DNA of 64,000 bases from Panopea generosa. Lineage: Eukaryota > Mollusca > Bivalvia > Adapedonta > Hiatellidae. Location of the stretch: the NCBI GenBank assembly GCA_029582155.1, contig CM055906.1, forward strand, positions 10,783,101-10,847,100, given 5' to 3'. Each line of letters begins with the position of its first letter. Within the stretch, counting starts at the first letter, position 1. The translations under genes were made by a program, and so were the position numbers. Below the pieces are notes generated by a model that did no database searches, had not been told where the DNA came from, and was given only the letters and a program-made list of their open reading frames with translations. Shown here piece by piece: positions 11,940-25,792 of the stretch.

Positions 11940-13185
11940 ACATCTACAAAAAAGAACAACAATGTCAATAAAATATTTAGCAACTTCATCAATACTGAAA
12001 TTGGACACTAAAGGACCGAATAAAAACAAATTCATGAAAATTGTAAAAAATCATGAATATTTTACCTCTGCACCCCGCAACTAACTTTAAAATTGAATTG
12101 TACAAATATCATTGTTTAAAATACAAGTCATTGTTATTCTTCAAATCAGGTCATTGTCCCATTTGTGTAAAAAGGTGTCACATGCCTTCATATTTTATAC
12201 AGACGTGGGGACTACTTTTCACTGATGGAATTCATGATGAATATTTACAATGTATTGAAGCTAGTTTTGTAGTGTCATATACATTAACAAATTTGAGATT
12301 AAAAATTTGACCAAATAAAAAGTCTTGTAACAGACAAAGTATTAATGCTTAAGTTCTGTAGCGCCGTATGAGATAAAAAAGAATTTGACCAATGAGAAAT
12401 TCTTGCCTGTGGCTTGTGACAGACATACACACATATGCACCAAACCTCACGAACAGTTTAGTCTTAAACTCTGATATGCATTTAAAATTGCCTTTATTTT
12501 TTTTTGAAGTATGTGCTAGTATCTATGAGATATATTCTGTTAATATATTATTGTAAATACAATTTTTTTTTGCAAGGCAATATCTTCAATTTCTCAACTT
12601 ATACAAAATGCGAACTATAAACATCCAAATTTTGATTCAATATAACATAACAGGCATGAATTTAAAAAGTGTAAATTTCATACATTTTCTGATAAAGTAC
12701 ATTTTATATATTCGTCGACAAAACTTGTTAAGTGATGTGGAGTGACAAAGCCAGGAGTGAGCATGCCAAGTTCAGTATCCATGAGCGAAATGATATTTCA
12801 CAAAAATATCTTCACTATACAATGAAATTGCCATGAATTTTTATTTTTAACAGTAAAATTATCAAAAAATAAATCACTGAGAAATCCCTATAATTCACCA
12901 AAATGCATAATCATCAATTGTTTCATTGGTGTTCAAAGTGATCATCAATTGTTTTGAACTTGAACGTAAAATAAATGTATGATTTTGAATCTAAGTTTTA
13001 GACTGAAAAGATTGACAAATATAGGGCAAAGACTATAAATTTAAAGCAACAAATATGTCTTGATTTCTAAATTAAAAGATGTAGGTATTGTGAAAAAGAA
13101 AAATTTAATAAGTAAAAAGTCATGAGAGGCTATGGAATATCCATTGTCAATTTCAATTTTTTTTTTGATAATACAGTTGAAACTC
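11940..13185. other. Intergenic DNA, no gene seen
   Basis: Short open frames (85 codons at 12053, 75 at 13041) are AT-driven and motif-free. Confidence 0.4.
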
Positions 13186-13204
13186 ATTATCACTCGAGTA
13201 AATA

Positions 13205-13560
13205 TTCTGACAGTGTCGATATTTTTGCCATCCCCAGCTTTTCCCCTTCTTTGTGTATGTAAATACAATGTATATTACTTTTTACTTGATATTGTATTAC
13301 AGTGTCAATATTTTTGCCATTCCCAACTTTTCCCCTTCTCTGTGTATGTATATATTTTACTTTTAACTCGATAATTATTGTCTTACAGTGTCGATATTTT
13401 TGCCATCCCCAACTTTTCCGCTTCTTTGTGTATGTAAATATTTTACTTTTTACTTGATATTGTCTTACAGTGTCTATATTTTTGCCATTCCCAACTGTTC
13501 CCCTTCTTTATGTATGTAAATATATTACTTTTTACTTGATATTGTCTTACAGTGTTGGTA
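13205..13560. repeat. Tandem repeat, 81-90-bp unit, 4-5 copies
   Basis: CAGTGTCGATATTTTTGCCA, CCCAACTTTTCCCCTTCT and TTACTTTTTACTTGATATTG recur at steps of about 90, 86, 81 and 83 nt. Confidence 0.85.
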
Positions 13561-13564
13561 TTTT

Positions 13565-15620
13565 GGATATCTCGATCCCAGTTTTAGTTCCTGGTTGATA
13601 ATTTCAGACCTTTTACTAAATGTTTGTCTCGATATAATAATTGTTGACAAAACACTGTGTTTTTATCCATGTTGTGTGAAAATCTATGCATGCTATTTTT
13701 CAGTTTGTATAAGACGTGCCACAAGTTATTGGTCTTGAGCAAAGGTGTCAGTTTTAATGACTGACAGAATGTTGCAAACATTGTGTCATTAAGTTGGGTA
13801 ATTGCATGCAAATTGCATAAATATCATTTGATTCTGATTGAATCAGCTTCCAACTTATATCTGACAATGCAGTGAAATTCAAAGAAAGACCCTGATATCA
13901 GCATTTTTCATGACAGTGTAATTCTATTGCACAGACCGTAATATGAAAGCGAAAGTACAATTGACATACGACAGACGACAATTATCAGGTGATGATAATG
14001 AATATTGATCTTGAGACAAAAATCTATACCAATATTCGGATATATCGTTGTTTTTTGGCAATTCCTCCAATATCAAGGTAACAAGTTTCGACTGTAATTC
14101 AATTTTAGATTTTCTTATGTCATTTTATTTGACAGCCATATGATTGCAGTCAGAAAGAAACAAACACAAAAACAATATATCACTGTTTACACCCTGTTTA
14201 CTGTATATATAATATATAAGCATGGCTAAGTAATCGCAAATATTAGTTTGATAATGCATTAAACTCATTTACATATAATCATATAAAACTAGATCATATC
14301 AGTGCAACAATAATGAAAGACATATTTACACATGGAAGAACATGAAAAAACCAGTGAAATTACGTACATGTACAACTCTACGTCAGTACGTTTGTGCACG
14401 TCATAGTTAAATACATTTTAAGCAATTCCACAATTGTATTTGAATGACATGGAGAATTGTAGTATTCAGTGAAATATTATTTTCATTTAATTAAGTGAGC
14501 ACTTAAACCATGTCATGAATGATGCAGTTATTCATGTATGTGAATACCGCACACGGGTGAAATCTAATTTATTGCTATTCATTTAAATACCGTTTATATT
14601 TTTAACCCTTGGGTCGACAATATGTCTTACAACTTGGTATCAATAATTCAGTAGTTTTGATTTTATAAGTTTGTTATAAAAATATGACATCATTCAATGA
14701 TTTCTAAAAAAAAAATGATAATGCTCTTAAAGTGAAAATCTGATGTAAATCTGATGTATTATACAGATTTTCAGCTGCCATTTTTGAAGGCACCATTCTA
14801 CAAGAAAAGGCAGATTTTTCCAGCTTCAGAATTTAATTACAAATTAACAGTGTACTTCAAAAATGTTTTCCTCGTTTTTTAATACACGTTTTTTATAAAA
14901 TATAATTTTGTACCTGGTCAATGTAATATAATTTATTGAGACATCAAAATATTTTTTTTCCTCCACAAAAGTTTAAAAAAGATCGATAATCAAATAATGG
15001 TGAATAAATAAACATTATAATGCAATAACCAATAGAAGATATTTGAAGTGTGTCTTACAGTCATGAATCATATTTAATATAAAGGTGCACAGATTGAAGC
15101 AACAAAATGGAATACTGGTAATGCTGTAACCACAAAATACTGGCAATCAACTATAAAACAAAATCTCTCAAAATTATTTTTTGCAGAAAAAGTTACTTGA
15201 AAGTATGATCAATTTAAAAATACTATTTACTATAAATTGTGACGTATTGGCCCATTTTAGCAGGTGCTTTATTTCTTGGTATTGTATAATATATGTGTTT
15301 TTTTAGTGATTTATAAATAAACATGTCACTCTGATGAAACAAAATATACAAAATTATTTACTATTAAATCCTCTCACTTATAAAAAATGTTAACACCACT
15401 TATCAGAGTTTGTCATGAACTATTTTGATTTGAAGACACATAATATCAAACTGGATCGATTTAAAACAAAATTTAACAAAAAACATAAATTTATTTGCAC
15501 CCTGTCAACTCTATAAAAAGCAAAATAAATGTTATCTTAAAACAGAAATGAAATTCAATCTAAACATTGAACAGCACAATTCACAATAGAATATGGAGAT
15601 TACTGGAGAGAGCAGACATA
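13565..15620. other. Intergenic AT-rich DNA, no gene seen
   Basis: No exon, RNA gene or array could be supported in this 2-kb stretch. Confidence 0.4.
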
Positions 15621-15630
15621 AAAAAACTAA

Positions 15631-17480
15631 GGGCTTTTCCAGAATTAAATGTATGGGGGGGTCGGACGGCACTTATTTTTTTTACCCACAGAGCATAGAA
15701 TTTAATTGTGATATATACCACCATGCATAAAATTTTAATTAGATAAAATACCACCATGCACAAAATAAAAATAAAAAAAGAGGCTAAAATCCCCTGTCTA
15801 ATGTTTTCTTATTATAATGCTTCCAAAATTAGTAGTCTGGACGGTTGCCTACTTTCTTTGAAGTACGCCGACCTTACACTTTTGATCTAATGCCGATATG
15901 CAAGTGATTACGTCAAAAATTATCTCAGGTCGAGAATTAAATAAAGGGGCACTACAGATAACAAATGAGAAAAAAACACAACATATTAATAATTAAAGGT
16001 TAGTGTTTGTTTGTAACTAGTTGTCTTCTAAAATGTTTATTTTCAGTATACTAATTTCTTAAAAAAGAATTACTATTAAATTGATACGATCCGTAAAGAG
16101 AGTTATGCTACACATGCCTAAATTTATGCACAGAATGAACACGCTGTCCCTTTCATTAAAGCCTTGTGCCAATATCCGATGACGTCACTCTGACAGTGAA
16201 ACAAACATTATTATGACACATGTTATTTACTCCCTACTATCGATAAAGGTATTATTCTAATTTGACCTCATTTCGCACACCCGATGGCAAACAATCCGGT
16301 TATGGATGCTCAAAGACAATTTCACAGTCCAATTTATGTTTTTGTACGACCGTTAAGAAATATCTGCTTTTCGCCATGATTTTTTCAGACACTGGGGTAA
16401 GAATGAGGTGTATAGGGTGTGGGGTGACATATCTGAGAATGTGGATTTTATTTTCACTGCTAACGCAATGTCCTAATTTAGATTTTTTGTCACAATAGAC
16501 TTTGCATTTCTTGGTGTTTCTTTTTGTGCCAAATAAATTAGTGTCAAACAGCGCGGATATGCATATAATTATAGCAATGCCGCCATAGAGCTGAATCGTT
16601 CGTAAGTTTTGCGGAATTTAATAATATACACGTCTGTATATTCATATCCGTATTGGAGTATTTGTAAACATATCCGATATTTACTTGAGGAGATAATTTT
16701 GTGACACGGCATCTCGGCATCAATTTAATAAAGTAGACGTGGTTACGGCCTGCTACGAGTGTATTCCGCCACTTGATTAGCTCGTACATTTCCGTGTTAA
16801 TAATTTATTCACGACTAAGAGTATGTTTCTTGTCCATTTTCGGGAAGTCCGAAGGTAGATAATTATACTTTGTTTCAAACAAACAAATTAAAACATATGT
16901 TGTTGTCGGGTGGTGTAATTATATTATGGCGGTCTTAATAAAAAAGATCAATCAGTTTGAGATGAAAAAGTTAATTGAAGACAATTCCTAATATTAACAT
17001 CACCAGTGTATCGAGTGTCCAACTATGTAGTCGCGTAAAACGTTCACTTGGTCATGATGTCTGGAGGTTGTGTATTACAATCGTTACAACACGCGTGTCA
17101 GTGGCAAACATAAAGGTCAAATCAAGGTAAATTTAAAAGACCTGCAGTTTCTGCTGCGATAAAGATAAGACGCTCGCCGAAATCTAGACGCTGCGGGATG
17201 TTGACTTGGTGCGGTACATGGGGAAGGACACTTTTATGTTTTTGTATACGACGGGAGGAAAAATTTGAGCAGAAAATGTATAAAATTTCGAGAAGAAAAA
17301 CGGTGTTGAAGAAAAAATTCGGTTCAGAGACGGAAATACCGGCAAGGCATAAAATTTTAACAAACTTTTACCCCACAAGGCATCTTTTTTTTTTATGAAA
17401 ACACCCACCAGGCATAAAATTTTAATTATACTGCCGTCCGACCCCCCCCCCCCCCCGTACATTTAATTCTGGAAAAGCCC
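15631..17480. mobile_element. 1.85-kb TIR transposon with TAA target duplication (PIF/Harbinger-like, non-coding)
   Basis: Both ends read GGGCTTTTCCAGAATTAAAT, then GTAYGGGGGG(G)n and GTCGGACGGCA. They are perfect inverted repeats except for the length of the G run (7 on the left, 15 Cs on the right). TAA sits directly outside each end (15628-15630, 17481-17483), the three-base TWA type of PIF/Harbinger. Subterminal motifs CCACCATGCATAAAATTTTA repeat near the left end and in inverted form near the right end. No transposase is recognisable. A diverged inner copy lies at 56667-57476. Confidence 0.8.
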
Positions 17481-17483
17481 TAA

Positions 17484-18555
17484 GCTAAAACATGCTAATG
17501 TAATATATCAATTGAATATGAAAAGATATGTAAAAGAAACTTCATGATATTCTGTTATACAGATCTTAGAAACTCACAACCATTATGGCAAATAATACAT
17601 TCATGTAAGCAACTGATTGAGATGTTATGAACACTTGTGTAAAACAGACATAACAATACATATATAACTATTGGCAATAATTTTATATATACCCCTAAGA
17701 GGTAAAACAAGCCATCTCAGTATATAAATATATTAGTCCAATTGACTATAATCTTAGTCCTACCAACATCATTTCTAAAGTAGCCAAACTTCCTCAAACA
17801 ACAGTATTTCTATATGCATATTTTCCTTCAGTATTAGTTCTTCATGCTTGAACATGAGAATCAGTTTTCTAATGAATGCCTTACGTCTTTCTTTCAGTTT
17901 GAAGTAAAACCATAGTACTACAGCTATGATATCTTAGAAAAAAAGAATCTTTATCATAAAATTACTTCAGAAAATCACATTTTTTACAAAACAAGTTATA
18001 TTTCCATCAAGTTTTTGTTAGTCAGAGTTTGGAAATGGCACTGAAACCTTTGACAAATAGTGAAGCTTTGGAAAAACTTAAGGTTTAGATAAAACATAAT
18101 TAACACACATATATAAATATCTACTGTTGATTGAGTAGCTTCCACATGTTATTGAACATTTTATTTACATGTAATTTTCGTTAAATTTGGCACTGTAGCT
18201 TCAGGCTAGATAACTTGTGCATAAAGAGCAGTAAAAATAATTAACAACTTAACAATGTATGTAACAAACATGTATACCACCTCAACCTCTTCTCAGATCA
18301 GATCTAGATATATAATAAATAAAAACATGACAATACATTGCTTTTAATGAATTTATGGTCTATAGAATGGCTGGGACCACAATTCAACAATTTAAAACAA
18401 TTTTAAGACAAGCCATGAACTTTCCAATATTCAAAACTAAAATTTAAAGAGTTAAAAAATATCTTAGACACCATAATTATATAATTACCAATGACATACA
18501 CCCTCAGTTCAGGTCTTTGCCGACCTGTTTTTCAATCAAATACCTTATTTTCCAT
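17484..18555. other. Intergenic DNA, no gene seen
   Basis: AT-rich, with no supported feature. Confidence 0.4.
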
Positions 18556-18569
18556 TGTTCCCAAACCTG

Positions 18570-18990
18570 AAAATACATTGCCCTAGGGACATAATATACT
18601 GCCCCAAGGAGGGAATGTATACTGTCCTAGGGAGATAATAGACTGCCCCATGGAGGGAATGTATACTGCCCTAGGGAGATAATATACTGCCCCATGGAGG
18701 GAATGTATACTGCCCTAGGGAGATAATATACTATCCCGTGGAGGGAATATACTGCCCCATGGATGGAATATTTACTGCCCAAGGGAAATAATAGACTGCC
18801 GCATGGAGGGAATATACTGCCCTAGGGAGATAATATACTGCCCCATGGAGGGAATATACTGCCCTAGGGAAATAATATACTGCCGCATGGAGGGAATATA
18901 CTGCCCTAGGGAGATAATATACTGCCCCATGGAGGGAATGTATACTGTCCTAGGGAGATAATATACTGCCCCATGGAGGGAATGTATACA
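18570..18990. repeat. Minisatellite, 42-44-bp unit, about 10 copies
   Basis: The unit alternates TGCCCTAGGGAGATAATATA with CTGCCCCATGGAGGGAAT(GTAT). The two halves are themselves similar, so it arose by doubling of a ~22-bp unit. The minus-strand open frame of 75 codons with repeated QYIISLGQYIPSM is only the array. Confidence 0.9.
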
Positions 18991-19634
18991 AACCTGCAAT
19001 AATAAAATAAATCAATAAGAAAAAAAACTCTTCTTCAACATTGAAGTGCATTGAAATAAAGGGGCAAAAATTAAACTCAACAAAAAAATAACCCATTATC
19101 TTTGCTAAGAAAAAAATAAACCTATTGAAATACAAATGATATGTTATTGGCCCATTTCAACTGAATTACAAGGTTAATCAAATCTTATTTGTAGTGTCAG
19201 ACATGAATAATTCTTCAACCCTTTTCTAAAAAAAGAAAATTATTTTTCATTCACAATAATTCATTTCAAGCATAGATTAACAACGTATCATGTAGCACTT
19301 TTGTAGTACCTGTAAAGTAACTATTTTGATAACAATAGCAGGGTTAGCTACTCTCTAATAATGAAAACAAAAAAGTACAAATAGCACTTATCACTAGTGG
19401 CAGTGGCTGTCTGAACCAATACTTTAAAACTCTCAATATCCCTTCCCACCCCGACACACATTTTTCTTAAAAATGATGAAGGAAAAATCATCATTTTAAA
19501 AAAAAAAAAAGCAAACTTTCTAAAAGCGAAGTATGCAAAATACATAACTAAACATGTTTATCACCGATGGCAATTTTGATTTTTATTACAAAACAAAAGA
19601 TAGCCACTCCACCAACCCTGTGACATTAGACAAC

Positions 19635-19850
19635 AGCACGTTTACCATAAAAGTCCATTTGACCCGATGCCAGAACGACTATCGCCATTGGCCACGTGGC
19701 ATTGTTTGTCCAAGTACATAAAATGTAGCGTTTACTTAGACAGTGTTGGTTTATCTAAGGAAAATGGCAATTTAGTAACCATTATTGATCACTGATTGGA
19801 TTATCAACTTGTTTGATTGACAGCCTGTGTCAGGTTAATCGTCCGGACTT
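19635..19850 (-). repeat. Dispersed repeat, copy 2 (inverted relative to 10285)
   Basis: The reverse complement shares GTCAATCAAACAAGTTGATA and ACTTGGACAAACAATGCCAC with copy 1, in the same order over about 200 nt. Confidence 0.6.
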
Positions 19851-20087
19851 TAGCTTATCCATCATTCTGATGATGTTGAAAATGTTCACAATGCATTGGA
19901 TATCCAGTCCATATGTAACTTCAGAGGGGCGCGCTATCATGTGATAGAAAGTCCAGTATTCACAGAAGGCTTGCTTGATGGGACGATAATTGTAGTCACA
20001 ACTCAGAACACAAACTCCAGAAAGTGTTTGGTGCCTGAGACCTTAAGTCATATAAAACTTAAACTACCAGTATTACGCTATTGAAGT

Positions 20088-20093
20088 TTTATT
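20088..20093 (-). terminator. Candidate polyadenylation signal of the Rab11-FIP gene
   Basis: AATAAA on the minus strand, about 300 nt after the stop codon. It is the first perfect hexamer I noticed in that direction. AT-rich DNA gives many such hexamers by chance, so this is only a candidate. Confidence 0.25.
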
Positions 20094-20394
20094 TTCATCA
20101 AAACCAATTAAACTAGAGTTTGGAAAAATTCAGACTGTGTATCTTAGATTTAAACACCAAATTATGATGCACGAAGGTACTGATTTGGTTAAAATGATAA
20201 ACGGCATTGAATGAAGAACTGGCAAGTGCTAGCTAATGCCGCAGACCATGTTCAATGGTTATCTTGATGCTCAACACCTCTCCAGAATTTGAACAAATAT
20301 CTGTTTACATAGAATACAGAACACGGACACCAATGAATGGGTGGGGTAGTGGAAAAATACACATCTTATGGACACCAGTGAGTGGGTTGGGCAA

Positions 20395-20519
20395 CTATAA
20401 AACAAACAGTTTAGTTTTCTCATCCTCCTCCTGGGCCAGGGCCTCGGGACAATGGATCAAACACTTGGCCACCAACTTATCGATGTATGACTTCATCTGT
20501 GTGTTGTCCTTCAGTAATG
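20395..20519 (-). CDS. Rab11-FIP terminal exon 7 (Rab11-binding domain)
   Basis: A 125-nt coding part with acceptor TTTTCAG and stop TAG. It codes residues 461-501. YIDKLVAKCLIHCPEAL aligns without gaps to the YID.L......P..L core of human FIP Rab11-binding domains. In those proteins the Tyr, Ile and Asp contact Rab11. About 13 residues follow the motif, a short tail by family standards. Confidence 0.8.
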
Positions 20520-23500
20520 CTGAAAACATAAGTACAGCCGGATATAGTTAAGATATAAAGAAGATTTTGTTAATGCCAGATATAAGCAAACACTGATAAA
20601 TGAAACACAAGAACATTTCAGATGATATATTCAACTTTTACTGCCTTGCTTAAACTGATCCAGGGTATGGTGGGCACTCAATTTGACAACTTAGGTAGTA
20701 TTTCAACCAGGTTTTAACCCCATGCTGAAACCAGTTAATGCTATCATTCCAGCCATGGAGAGTGATATGTTTAAGTTACAGATAACAGTTTATGCAGTAT
20801 AAACATGGTATTTTCTCAGAATAGGATTGACTCATTTTTATTTTAATGATTTTAAATTGGTATTCACTCTTCCCTCATGAAATGTGAGAAGTCTGAGTTG
20901 TATAATACACAGTATACAATTACTATTATTTTAATTTATAATGCATTTTTACAAAAAAAGTTTCTTTTTTTTTGTTGAGTATAGTTTGTATTTTGCAAAT
21001 GGATTAAATAAAATAAATATAAGCAATATTCACAAGTTATTCAATCGAAATTGTATACCATTTCTTTTCATGTTTAAAGTGCATATTTTTTTTCCAACTT
21101 TTAAGATCTTATTACACAAAAATACAGATTTCACTTTTTTTCCCCTAAGGTAATTTTTAAAGATTGACTGAGACACAGACATATTTTGGAGTCTGGTATG
21201 TTCAGATGTTAATGACAATATCTATAAAAAGAGATCGATAACAGATGACGACTTATCTAGTGGAGAACCTTTTATTCAAATTCAGTCTATATTCATTACG
21301 TATGCAGTATAAATTATCAAATAAATCAAGAAGTATCGAAGTGTTTGCTAAATTCCATTACAGAAACTTGAAATGTTCTAAAATAGCAGACTGGTTACAG
21401 TAAGATGGAAATGAAAAGAAAGCCAGATACTGTAGCTATTTTAGAGGTGGTATTGTTTGAAACAACCCTCATGGACAAAAGGCGGTGATTAAATATAACC
21501 GGAAAGCATGTCATCAAAGGAACATTGTAAATTGTAATCAAGTTTTAAAATTCAGTTCAGCCCATTTTTGAAAAAAAAGTTTTAAAAGAAATGATGGAAG
21601 CCAATGCAAGACAGAGAAAACAGCCAAATAGCTATACAGCTAAAACTGTATTTTGCTGTGTAAGATTTATTCACATACCTGCATTTTCCTCTTCCAACTT
21701 TATAATTTTTCCTTGCAGTTCTTCTTTCGATACATCTATATATAACAAAAAATAAATATATAATAGTTAATTTACAAACAGAAAAAAAAAACAATTTAAA
21801 TAGACAATCTTACATGAGTGCTCATTTATTAATAAATTTATTAAATGAATTCCAAAAACTATACTGAACCAAAAAAGAAACTTTCCCTAAGTTTGAATTT
21901 TTTGAACCCACAGGCTGACATAAACGAGCTTGTGCTCTCAATGTGATGTCACTGTCAAGCAGTCATCATCGCATGCGGTGGTCACACACGCTACTGATAA
22001 CCCGATTTTGAAATCCATCCCTTCCTGTTTTAAATTCAAATCAAACAATAAAATTGATAATTTCTGTCCAATTTAGCTATTTCAGTAGATTGGTAAGACA
22101 TAATTATACAACAAACAGAAGATTTTAGCAAAATTTAGTTAAATGTTAACAAAATATTCACATTCAAACTTAGCGAAAGTTTCTTTTTTGGTTCAGTATA
22201 TATTATTGGAGGCTCTACCATGCATCATATACTTGTATATTATTGCCAATTTCAAAAGGACTGACAGTCAGGGATAACACTTCTTGGAATAGTGGGTGCA
22301 TAAAAATACGTTATCAATGTGTTAATTAAACTTCTGCACTGTAACTGATGTAATTATATTGAAATATTAAACGATAAAGCCTGTTTATATCATGCAGACA
22401 TGTTATTTTCAGAAAAAGCATTTGATGAAAACTGATCAAAGTTGCCATATCATTAAGTCCCTTTTAAACATACATCTGTGTTCCCCATTTATGTTTCAAA
22501 CGAGATGAAAACTACATTTATATATGGCATGTTCTCATTTCCAAGGCAGTCATCTTCATTTTACTTATCTATTAACAAGAGCAATTACTGAACATATCAC
22601 TTACGTTCAACAGGTGGCTGTTTAGGGGTTCCCATGACAACAGACTCACTAGCTCTCCTGACATGTTTGTTGTTCTTCTGGTAACGTGACGGCGGAGTGG
22701 GGGTGGATGAACCAGGAGATTTGGCAACTGGACTGCCATTAGTAGTAGGGGAGGCCTTTATCCTGGGCAGCGTGTTGGATCCAGACTGATACAGAAAGAC
22801 AAGTATACATGTACACGTAAGTACAATAAAGAAAACATTTTAGCTGGAATTTGAACAAAGTTTTTTCATTGACAATAGAGACAAGCTTACTTTCCTGACA
22901 ATAGAAACAAACTTACATTCCTGACAACAGAGGCAAACTTACATTCATGACAATAGAAACAAACTTACATTCCTGACAATAGACAAACTTACATTCATGA
23001 CAATAGAGACAAACTTACATTCCTGACCATAGAGACAAACTTACATTTCTGACAATAGAGGCAAACTTACATTTCTGACAATAGAGGCAAACTTACATTC
23101 CTGACAATAGAAACAAACTTACATTCCTGACAATAGAGGTAAACTTACATTCCTGACAATAGAGACAAACTTATATTTCTGACAATAGAGGCAAACTTAC
23201 ATTTCTGACAATAGAGGCAAATTTACATTTCTGACAATAGTGGCAAACTTACATTCCTGACAATAGAAACAAACTTACATTCCTGACAATAGAGGTAAAC
23301 TTACATTCCTGACAATAGAGACAAACTTATATTTCTGACAATAGAGGCAAACTTACATTCCTGACAATAGAAACAAACTTACATTCATGACAAGAGAGAC
23401 AAACATACATTCCTGACAACAGAGACAAACTTACATTCCTGACAATAGAGGCAAACTTACAATCCTGACAATAGAAACAAACTTACATTTATGACAATAA

Positions 23501-25758
23501 ACTTAAATTCCTGCCAATAAAGACAAACTTACATTCCTGACAATAGAAACAAACTTACATTTATGACAATAAACTTACATTCCTGCCAATAAAGACAAAC
23601 TTACATTATGACAATAAACTTAAATTCCTGACAATAGAGACAAACTTACATTCCTGACAATAGAAACAAACTTACATTTATGACAATAAACTTACATTCC
23701 TGCCAATAAAGACAAACTTACATTATGACAATAAACTTAAATTCCTGACAATAGAGACAAACTTACATTCCTGACAATAGAGGTAAACTTAAATTCCAGA
23801 CGATAGAAGCAAGCTTATATTCCTGACAACAGAGACAAACTTACATTTATGACAATAGAAAGAAACTTACATTGCTGACAATAGAGACAAACTTACATTT
23901 ATGACAATAGAAACAAACTTACTTTCCTGACAATAATCTTAAATAAATTATAAGTTGTCATTTTATTTTTCCAAACAATACTTGTCAAGTTTTAAAAAAA
24001 CATTATTTTAAGTAAAACACAATTTCAATATAAAAAATGTTTAAAAAAAAAATAAAAAAATACTTCAATATACCTTTATATCTTTTCCACCAAGAGAAAA
24101 TTCTATCTTGTCAGGGTTTTCTTCTACATGGTCTAATTGTTCTTCTGTATCATCTGTGTCAAATGGATTCAAGCTAGTGTTCTCATTTGCATCCAATTCC
24201 TCATAAAATGTAAATCCATTTTCAAGTTTGCCTATCCCACCTGATATGGTGTCTATTTCCACCACGCCCTTGCAAACCTTCCAGAAATGTGTAGTGCAGT
24301 AAATTCTACACGAGGACTCAAATTCCAAGGTATCAGTGCAATCACAACCAGCAATTTTTAAACACAAAATATCAGATTTGCCGTTTCCGAGATTCCTGCC
24401 TTCAATGGTGAGTCGAGTTGGATAATCGACTGGCCCAGAATTTGGGGTGCAATTCAAAATATTGGGGTCATCCCCACCTATCTGGTCTAGATTGTTTCCT
24501 ATACTAAAGAACCCCAGACTCATTTTCCGTTTACCTTTATTTTTGTTAGTGTTAGAACTATTTTTCTGAAAACTTGAATTAGATTCATTGTCGTCCACGT
24601 TTACTGAGTCACCCGGAGTAAATTTGCTGAATGAGAACAGATCCTGTATGGATCTTGATAGTTTTTTATTAAAACTACTGAGAGAACCTTTGTTACTGTC
24701 TTTACCCGAGCTATCTTCTTTCTTAGCACGTCTCTGTGTAACCGGAGATGCCATGCGTCTACGCAGACGCTGAAATGCTGACCGTGACCTAACTTCGTCT
24801 GGTAACTGTGAAACATTTTTTATAACAGGTAAGTGATCCCCTGGGGGGCGATATTTAGACACGTAACACTGATATAGAAGTTCTCCCTGAGGTTTGGGGC
24901 ATTTCTTGTGTGGCTGCAGTGGGACACGTTTAGCCTGACCCTTCTGGGCACGTAGTGATGTGACAGGAATGCTGATCTGTCCAAGGATGTCATCCTTCTC
25001 AGTGACTATGAAAAATATTTGGTCCAGCACGTTGGAAACAGATCTGTAATGGAAAATTTATACCATCTATATAAACTGGCTAGGAGAAGGCGGGGGAAAT
25101 GGTATAATCTATTCCAGTCACTGATATCTCCCAAATCAGGTTTAATTACTGCCAACAAAAAAAAGGCCTGTCCAATAATTCCTTGCTTCTGAACACTTAC
25201 TGTGACAGCATTCAAACTTTCCCTGAAGCAACTGACCAATCAACGTGCTCAATGTCATGGCTATGTTATGAACCCAATCATGAGAGCTGGGTCTGTTCTA
25301 CAGGTGGGAAACACAGGAGATGAAAGAGGAAAGGAAGCATCAGCTTGAGAAGAGAGGTAGGAGTGGGAGGAACAACATGAGGGAGATGAATGGTAGATGT
25401 AGGGGGAAATGAATGAGGAAGAGAAGAGATTAGAGGAGATGTAGTGTTTGTGTTTCCAACATCAAGATAGTCAACATAGAAAGAGAAAGAGAACTTACAC
25501 CAGGGTTTCTTCGTTCCAGTCTGGGTTGCCATTTGGCTCTTTCACAACAGCTGTGCGAAATTTAGTCGCACCAAGACCAAATATTACAGAATACTTGTGA
25601 CGGCCTGAAAACAATAATTAAATATGAATATATCTCCATGTACGTCTATTGTTAATATATATTTATAATCTCCGTGTACTTCTATATGAAATATATATAA
25701 TCTCCATGTACTTCTATTGTAAATATATATAATAACATATCCATGTATTTCTATATGA

Positions 25759-25792
<34 letters not shown>

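Noticed and set aside
18772-18999. Minus-strand 75-codon frame with QYIISLGQYIPSM repeats
   Set aside because: Product of the 44-bp minisatellite only; the frame ends where the array ends.
22860-23935. CRISPR-like array
   Set aside because: Units are contiguous 26-mers without unique spacers, in a eukaryotic intron.
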